Source: Lachnospiraceae bacterium
GTDB lineage: Bacteria; Bacillota; Clostridia; Lachnospirales; Lachnospiraceae
Direction of reading: 5' to 3'
NCBI GenBank assembly: GCA_003484785.1
Contig: DNAD01000099.1
Coordinates: forward strand, 1-8,579
Length of the DNA: 8,579 bases
The translations under genes and the position numbers were made by a program. The notes below the pieces were generated by a model. That model had not been told where the DNA came from, searched no databases, and worked only from the letters and a program-made list of their open reading frames with translations. Below are positions 4,759 to 8,579 of this stretch, one piece after another (position 1 is the stretch's first letter; every line of letters starts with the position of its first letter).

Positions 4759-7533
4759 GAGATAATAGCAGCCGAATTATCCAAGTACATACTGACTATT
4801 CTGATGGCTGTCTATACCTTTCAGTGTTTTCTGGTGTTTAAGTTCCATCATGAAAGTGAACGGCACGGGATCTATGTGAGGCAGAATGCCGCGATGGTCA
4901 TAATAAACCTTATTGCCTTTACCGTGCTGTATCTGGGGATGGAGGACAATACCAGGCTTCCCGTTGTTTTCCTTATAGGACAGCTGACTACGACAGGTGT
5001 CATCATCTTTTACAGCATAGCCTATAAGGGGGCTAACCGTCTGATCGTCAACAATATGTGCATGCTCCTGACCGTGAGCTTTATAATCCTTATAAGGCTG
5101 TCCTTTGACAAGGCACTTAAGCAGATCATGATAGCGATAGCCTCTCTTATCCTCACCTCGGTCATTCCCTATATCCTTATGAAATTCAAGAACCTGAGAA
5201 GGTTTTATTACCTTTTTGCCGGTCTGGGGATTTTCATGCTCCTTGTGGTGCTTGTTTTTTCCACAGCGATACACGGCTCAAAGCTGAGCATAAACATAGG
5301 CGGAGTCACCTTCCAGCCCTCTGAGTTCGTAAAGCTTTCCTTTGTGTTTGCGATTGCCGGAATGCTGGCAAGGGCGAAGAAGTTTACGGATATTGTCATC
5401 ACGGCCCTGATAGCGGGGGCCCACATAATAATCCTGGTGCTTTCAAGGGACCTGGGGAGCGCGCTTATATACTTTGTTGTCTATATTACCATGCTTTTTA
5501 TCGCAACGGGAAGCTATCTGTTCCTGTTCGGAGGGCTTGCCGCGGGAGTCTTTGCCGCAGGGCTGGGATATAAGCTTTTCAGCCATGTGAGGGTGAGAGT
5601 TGAGGGCTTCAGGGATCCTCTGGGAACAATAGACAACGCGGGCTATCAGATATCCCAGTCTCTCTTTGCCATCGGCACCGGAGGGTTCTTTGGGATGGGG
5701 CTTTTGCAGGGCGCTCCCGAAAAAACCCCCGTTGCGGCTTCTGACTTTATCTTTGCGGCGATCTGTGAGGAACTGGGAGTACTTTTCGGGATCTGCCTGA
5801 TACTGGTGTGTGTCAGTATTTTTGTGATGTTCATGAACATCTCCATGAAGTTTACGGATCTTTTCTACAAGCTTGTGGCAGTGGGGCTGTCCATGACCTA
5901 CGGGGTTCAGGTATTCTTAAACATCGGAGGAGTGACAAAATTTATTCCCCTTACAGGAGTCACCCTGCCGCTTGTAAGCTACGGCGGTAATTCCATCATG
6001 GTGAGCGTTACCATGTTTTCCATAATCCAGGGCATGTATAACGCGTTCTATAAGGACAAAACTGCCTTTATGCCTTCATCCGCAAAAAAGGCCGTCAACC
6101 CTTCGCCTGTGCTTTCCGACAGAGTAAAGGAGAACAAAGGTATTGTGCGTGTTACCTCGGCCTTTGTCCTGCTGTTCATACTTATGATAGTAAATGTAGG
6201 ATATTTTACCGGCTTTAACGCGCCCGATTTTATCAACAGCCCCTACAATACCAGACAGGAGCTGTTTGCAAAGAAGGTGGTCAGGGGCAGGATCCTTTCG
6301 AGGAACCGGGATATTCTTGCCCGGACCATTGTAAATGACGACGGAACCGAGACCAGAAGCTATCCCTATAAGAATCTGTTTGCCCACAGTGTCGGCTTTT
6401 CCGACAAGGGCAGATCGGGAATAGAGCTGCAGCAGAATTTCACCCTGCTCACCTCTGACAGCTTTTTCCCGGAAAGGATAAATAATACCTTAAACGGCAG
6501 GAAGAATCCCGGTGATAATGTGATAACCACGCTGGATATTGATATGCAGGCGGCGGCCTATAAGGGCCTGGGCAGTCATAAGGGAGCGGTCATCGCTCTG
6601 GAGGCCGATACGGGAAAGATACTCTGCATGGTGAGCAAGCCCGACTTCGATCCGAATTCCATAGCAGAGGCCTGGGATAAGATCAATGAGGATCAGAAAA
6701 ACGGCGCCCTGGTAAACAGGGCGACCCAGGGTCTGTATCCGCCGGGCTCCACCTTTAAGATCGTGACCATGCTGGAATTTATAAGAGAGAACAGTCCCGA
6801 AGCTTTTGAGGATTATTCCTTTGACTGTAAGGGAAGCTTCAGCGATGAGGGTTATACCATAAACTGCTACCACGGACAGGAGCACGGTGTGGTAAATGCC
6901 CCGGAGGCCTTTGCGAAATCCTGCAACTCCGCCTTTGCCCAGATCGGAGTATCCCTTGATAAAAAGGCATTCCGGGATACCTGTGAGGAGCTTCTTTTCA
7001 ACAATCCGCTTCCTTTAAAGCTTCCTTATAAGCAGAGCTATGTTCCCATCAATCCGGGCTCTGATAAGGGAGAGCTTATGCAGACGGCCATTGGTCAGGG
7101 CAAGAGTCAGTCTACGCCGATACATATCGCAATGATCACTCAGGCCATAGCCAACGACGGCATCCTTATGGAGCCTTACCTCATAGACCATATCGAAAAC
7201 GCGGGGGGAGACAGGATAAAGAGCTATTCACCAAAGGAGTACGGCAGGCTCATGCAAAAGGACTATTCCGAAAGGCTTCGTGAGCTTATGACGCAGGTTG
7301 TTGAAGAGGGTACGGCCACAAGGCTTAAGAATAACAGGTATACCGCAGCGGGAAAGACGGGCTCGGCAGAGTATTCCTCCAACAAGGTAATGTCCCATGC
7401 CTGGTTTACCGGCTTTGCCCCCGCAGAGGATCCCAAAGTGGTGGTCACCGTGATCGCCGAGGAGGCCGGCTCCGGAGGACAGTTTGCGGTTCCCGTGGCC
7501 AAAGCGGTGTTGGATGCATATTTCGGAATTTAA
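4756..7533 (+). CDS. SEDS glycosyltransferase (FtsW/RodA) fused to class B penicillin-binding protein
   Basis: One continuous frame of 925 residues holds both halves of a peptidoglycan synthase. Residues 1 to about 432 are a SEDS lipid II polymerase with about 13 hydrophobic segments. Landmarks are FQPSEFVKL (186-194), DLGSAL, PLTGVTLPLVSYGG (398-411), and Asp330 in ASDFIFAAICEELG, the position of the catalytic Asp of RodA/FtsW. A polar, cytoplasmic-looking linker (about 432-465) leads to one membrane segment (about 466-487). The short pedestal follows (VVRGRILSRNRDILA, 508-522), then the D,D-transpeptidase with STFK (665-668, nucleophile Ser665), SCN (722-724) and KTG (867-869). All catalytic motifs are intact. 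In most bacteria the two enzymes are separate proteins that form a complex (RodA-PBP2, FtsW-FtsI); here the partners are fixed one to one. The PBP half is short and PbpA-like. Whether it serves elongation, division or sporulation cannot be told. The TTG start is read because GTGGAG precedes it and the frame begins there. Confidence 0.93.
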   Translation: MEIIAAELSKYILTILMAVYTFQCFLVFKFHHESERHGIYVRQNAAMVIINLIAFTVLYLGMEDNTRLPVVFLIGQLTTTGVIIFYSIAYKGANRLIVNNMCMLLTVSFIILIRLSFDKALKQIMIAIASLILTSVIPYILMKFKNLRRFYYLFAGLGIFMLLVVLVFSTAIHGSKLSINIGGVTFQPSEFVKLSFVFAIAGMLARAKKFTDIVITALIAGAHIIILVLSRDLGSALIYFVVYITMLFIATGSYLFLFGGLAAGVFAAGLGYKLFSHVRVRVEGFRDPLGTIDNAGYQISQSLFAIGTGGFFGMGLLQGAPEKTPVAASDFIFAAICEELGVLFGICLILVCVSIFVMFMNISMKFTDLFYKLVAVGLSMTYGVQVFLNIGGVTKFIPLTGVTLPLVSYGGNSIMVSVTMFSIIQGMYNAFYKDKTAFMPSSAKKAVNPSPVLSDRVKENKGIVRVTSAFVLLFILMIVNVGYFTGFNAPDFINSPYNTRQELFAKKVVRGRILSRNRDILARTIVNDDGTETRSYPYKNLFAHSVGFSDKGRSGIELQQNFTLLTSDSFFPERINNTLNGRKNPGDNVITTLDIDMQAAAYKGLGSHKGAVIALEADTGKILCMVSKPDFDPNSIAEAWDKINEDQKNGALVNRATQGLYPPGSTFKIVTMLEFIRENSPEAFEDYSFDCKGSFSDEGYTINCYHGQEHGVVNAPEAFAKSCNSAFAQIGVSLDKKAFRDTCEELLFNNPLPLKLPYKQSYVPINPGSDKGELMQTAIGQGKSQSTPIHIAMITQAIANDGILMEPYLIDHIENAGGDRIKSYSPKEYGRLMQKDYSERLRELMTQVVEEGTATRLKNNRYTAAGKTGSAEYSSNKVMSHAWFTGFAPAEDPKVVVTVIAEEAGSGGQFAVPVAKAVLDAYFGI
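6126..6147 (+). promoter_or_regulatory. Possible internal ribosome binding site and GTG start for the PBP half
   Basis: AAAGGAG (6126-6132) and a second AAAGG (6136-6140) lie ahead of an in-frame GTG at 6145-6147 (codon 464 of the fusion). Initiation there would give a 462-residue protein starting just before the membrane segment, which is how a stand-alone class B PBP begins. The spacing is 12 bases from the first site and 4 from the second, neither ideal. It may be a relic of a once separate gene or a working start. The residues Lys-Glu and Lys-Gly are encoded naturally by such bases, so chance is possible. Confidence 0.3.
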
Positions 7534-7645
7534 CCCCGCCCACATGAGCAAAACGAGTCTGCGTCAGCAGAGTGAAAAGTGCGTAAGCACGGGCTTTGCA
7601 AATGAGGTTGGGGTGACCCGTGAATGGTAACCGAATAGTAACACA
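7534..7645 (+). repeat. Intergenic structured element, plus-strand copy
   Basis: It begins right after the stop codon of the SEDS-PBP gene. Blocks CCCCGCC (7534-7540), GTCTGCG (7557-7563), AGCACGGGCTTTGC (7586-7599) and GGTAAC (7626-7631) recur in the same order on the minus strand of the ruvA-ruvB gap. Its stems include TCTGC-GTCA-GCAGA (7558-7571) and GTGC-GTAA-GCAC (7579-7590, a GNRA-type loop). The palindrome TTTGCAAA lies at 7595-7602, and CACGGG/CCCGTG could pair over a longer distance. The tail holds two direct copies of GAAT(G/A)GTAAC, 11 bases apart (7622-7631 and 7633-7642). No T-run follows, so it is not a plain terminator. It could be a dispersed repeat or a structured RNA; the layout resembles intergenic repeats I associate with this family of bacteria, but that memory is not checked. 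Confidence 0.5.
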
Positions 7646-7671
7646 AACGGATCTGCACAGGATATAGAAAC

Positions 7672-7700
7672 TTGAAAAGAAGGATGCGATAAGCTATAAT
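7672..7700 (+). promoter_or_regulatory. Strong sigma-A-type promoter for the downstream gene pair
   Basis: TTGAAA (7672-7677) and a perfect TATAAT (7695-7700) are separated by 17 bases. The start of transcription is expected near 7707. This places the TTG at 7705 at or before the transcript's 5' end and supports the ATG at 7750 as the real start of the next gene. The repeated GAAT(G/A)GTAAC motif lies about 65-85 bases upstream of the predicted transcription start. Confidence 0.8.
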
Positions 7701-7711
7701 CTTTTTGAATT

Positions 7712-7731
7712 GTGTACACGGGTATGACCCG
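7712..7731 (+). other. Palindrome and hairpin in the leader of the unknown gene
   Basis: GTGTACAC (7712-7719) is a perfect 8-bp palindrome. It directly abuts and shares one base with CGGGT-ATG-ACCCG (7719-7731), a perfect 5-bp stem with a 3-base loop. Both fall between the predicted transcription start (about 7707) and the ribosome binding site AGGA (7737-7740). They could be an operator or a leader stem that affects translation; nothing in the sequence decides which. Confidence 0.4.
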
Positions 7732-7749
7732 GCGGCAGGATGGCGGGAT

Positions 7750-8076
7750 ATGATAAGATACAGTGAAAATCTATATCTTACGGAATATACAAAGAAAAAG
7801 CTTTCGGAAATCCGGATCAGGCTCTTTACCGGGGCCGGCATGGCCGGGATATGGTTTATCCTGCTTTCCGAAAACGGGGAGGATGTATTTGACATTGTCC
7901 CCGCGTTTATGTTTAAGCAGAAGTGCTACAGGAGGCATGACCATACTGTCATAGGGATCGCCGAAAGCATCGAGGCCGCCTTTGATCTGGTACAGGATAT
8001 TATAGAAGAGCATTTCAGGGTTACGGGAACCTATATGGAGCTTAGAAAGGATATTGAAGAACGGGTTTTAGGTTGA
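7750..8076 (+). CDS. Small conserved-looking protein of unknown function
   Basis: I cannot name this 108-residue protein. It begins MIRYSENLYLTEYTKKKLSEIRIRLFTG, has a hydrophobic strand-like stretch (GIWFILLS), then NGEDVFDIVPAFMFKQKCY, a polar turn and an amphipathic helix (AESIEAAFDLVQDIIEEHF). There is no signal peptide and no membrane helix long enough to be convincing, so it is probably a small cytoplasmic alpha/beta protein. The open frame extends up to a TTG at 7705, but the promoter -10 box ends at 7700, so that start would be at the very 5' end of the mRNA. The ATG at 7750 has AGGA (7737-7740) nine bases ahead and is preferred. It is followed six bases later by the DUF2953 gene, so the two are likely co-transcribed. 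Small proteins of this look occur near DUF2953 genes in Clostridia as far as I recall; that is unchecked. Confidence 0.75.
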   Translation: MIRYSENLYLTEYTKKKLSEIRIRLFTGAGMAGIWFILLSENGEDVFDIVPAFMFKQKCYRRHDHTVIGIAESIEAAFDLVQDIIEEHFRVTGTYMELRKDIEERVLG

Positions 8077-8082
8077 CATAAT

Positions 8083-8579
8083 ATGGTAGTTATCCTTACA
8101 GTGCTGAAAATAACCGCTATAGTGCTCATAGTTATACTCTCCCTGATCCTTCTTCTGGCGCTTGCGATCCTGTTTGTTCCCATAAGGTACAGGGCTGTGG
8201 CGTGCAGAAAGAGTGATGCGGAGGTTTTCAGCGCAGGCATTGTTTTCTCCTGGCTGCTTAGTTTAATCCGGCTGGAATTTTATTATAAGGACGAGCTGAC
8301 CTATGTATTAAGGGTACTGGGGATTCCGATCAAAAGATCCGGCGGAAAGAAAAAGCGCGGCGGTAATTCAAGACGCCGCAGAGGACGCAGGGACAGTCAG
8401 CCCGAAGCTGTTATAAAGAATGCGGAAAACGAGGGAAGGGAAGACGGATCCGGGCCTGCAGACGCGTATTCGAAGGAAACCGATCCCGAAGCTTTGTCCT
8501 CGCGAGAAAGCGATACCGCAGACACATATTCGGAAGAAAGCGATACCGCAGACTCATATTCGGAAGAGACCGATCCCAC
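8083..8579 (+). CDS. DUF2953-type membrane protein, N-terminal part (cut by window end)
   Basis: The frame from ATG 8083 stays open to the end of the window (165 codons plus two bases), so the C-terminus is missing. One long hydrophobic helix (about residues 3-31) is followed by LFVPIRYRA, the typical start of DUF2953 proteins. A short beta-rich part follows (FSAGIVFSWLLSLIRLEFYY, then YVLRVLGIPI), also as in that family. Next comes a strongly basic patch (Lys/Arg-rich, about 89-103) and an acidic, Ser/Thr-rich region with a 10-residue tandem repeat. In Clostridia and Bacilli this family often lies next to the spore gene gerW/ytfJ, so a sporulation link is possible, but that neighbour is outside the window. 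The ribosome binding site is weak (TAGGTTGA at 8069-8076, overlapping the previous stop), which suggests coupling to the upstream gene. The family call rests on the N-terminal pattern only. Confidence 0.7.
   Translation, partial: MVVILTVLKITAIVLIVILSLILLLALAILFVPIRYRAVACRKSDAEVFSAGIVFSWLLSLIRLEFYYKDELTYVLRVLGIPIKRSGGKKKRGGNSRRRRGRRDSQPEAVIKNAENEGREDGSGPADAYSKETDPEALSSRESDTADTYSEESDTADSYSEETDP
8458..8577 (+). repeat. 30-bp tandem repeat, four copies, coding for an acidic decapeptide
   Basis: Four consecutive 30-bp units start at 8458, 8488, 8518 and 8548 and stay in frame with the DUF2953 gene. They encode ADAYSKETDP / EALSSRESDT / ADTYSEESDT / ADSYSEETDP. Units 3 and 4 are nearly the same in DNA; unit 2 is the most diverged. 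The array reaches the window end and probably continues. Confidence 0.85.

Noticed and set aside
4777..5274. Open frame of 165 codons on the minus strand
   Set aside because: It is antisense to the SEDS domain, with a His/Lys-rich composition typical of the complement of membrane-protein codons.
7705..7749. TTG start that would add 15 residues to the unknown protein
   Set aside because: It lies five bases after a perfect -10 box, at or before the expected transcript start, and has no ribosome binding site.
1..8579. Defence system, prophage, IS element or CRISPR array
   Set aside because: Every long frame is a housekeeping or cell-envelope gene, no transposase or integrase motifs are seen, and the only arrays are the coding decapeptide repeat and the short intergenic blocks described.

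Overview
All genes in this window read left to right on the + strand. They look like a chromosomal housekeeping segment of an anaerobic Firmicute, most likely a member of the Lachnospiraceae (Clostridia). The reasons are the gene order ruvA-ruvB-zapA-U32 protein-SEDS/PBP-DUF2953, the frequent ATA, AGG/AGA and CTT codons at moderate GC, consensus-like sigma-A promoters, and a TTG start. I see no phage, IS, CRISPR, tRNA or rRNA sequence.

Layout. Positions 1-142 hold no gene I can name. ruvA (143-751) and ruvB (928-1938) encode the Holliday-junction branch-migration complex and are separated by an unusually long, structured 176-bp gap. A good sigma-A promoter sits across the 3' end of ruvB and drives zapA (2041-2403), a FtsZ-ring regulator. 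zapA ends in a clear intrinsic terminator whose T-tract runs almost into the start codon of a long U32-family 'peptidase' (2441-4753). Two bases after the U32 stop, a TTG codon opens a 925-residue protein (4756-7533) that joins a complete SEDS glycan polymerase (FtsW/RodA type) to a complete class B penicillin-binding transpeptidase in one chain. After a 171-bp gap with a strong promoter come a small conserved-looking protein of unknown function (7750-8076) and the start of a DUF2953 membrane protein (from 8083, cut by the window end) that carries an acidic 10-residue tandem repeat.

How the genes fit together. ruvAB serves recombination and replication-fork repair. zapA and the SEDS-PBP fusion both act in division or elongation and cell-wall synthesis. 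The U32 gene lies between them and is probably translationally coupled to the fusion. The promoter and terminator split the window into at least three units: ruvAB, zapA (with read-through into U32-SEDS/PBP), and the unknown gene with DUF2953.

Most notable observations: the natural SEDS-PBP fusion, with a possible internal start that could still yield the PBP alone; a diverged intergenic element found in opposite orientations in the ruvA-ruvB gap and after the fusion gene, with its tail recurring in the zapA leader; the terminator occupying the place of the U32 ribosome binding site; and the decapeptide repeat in the DUF2953 protein.
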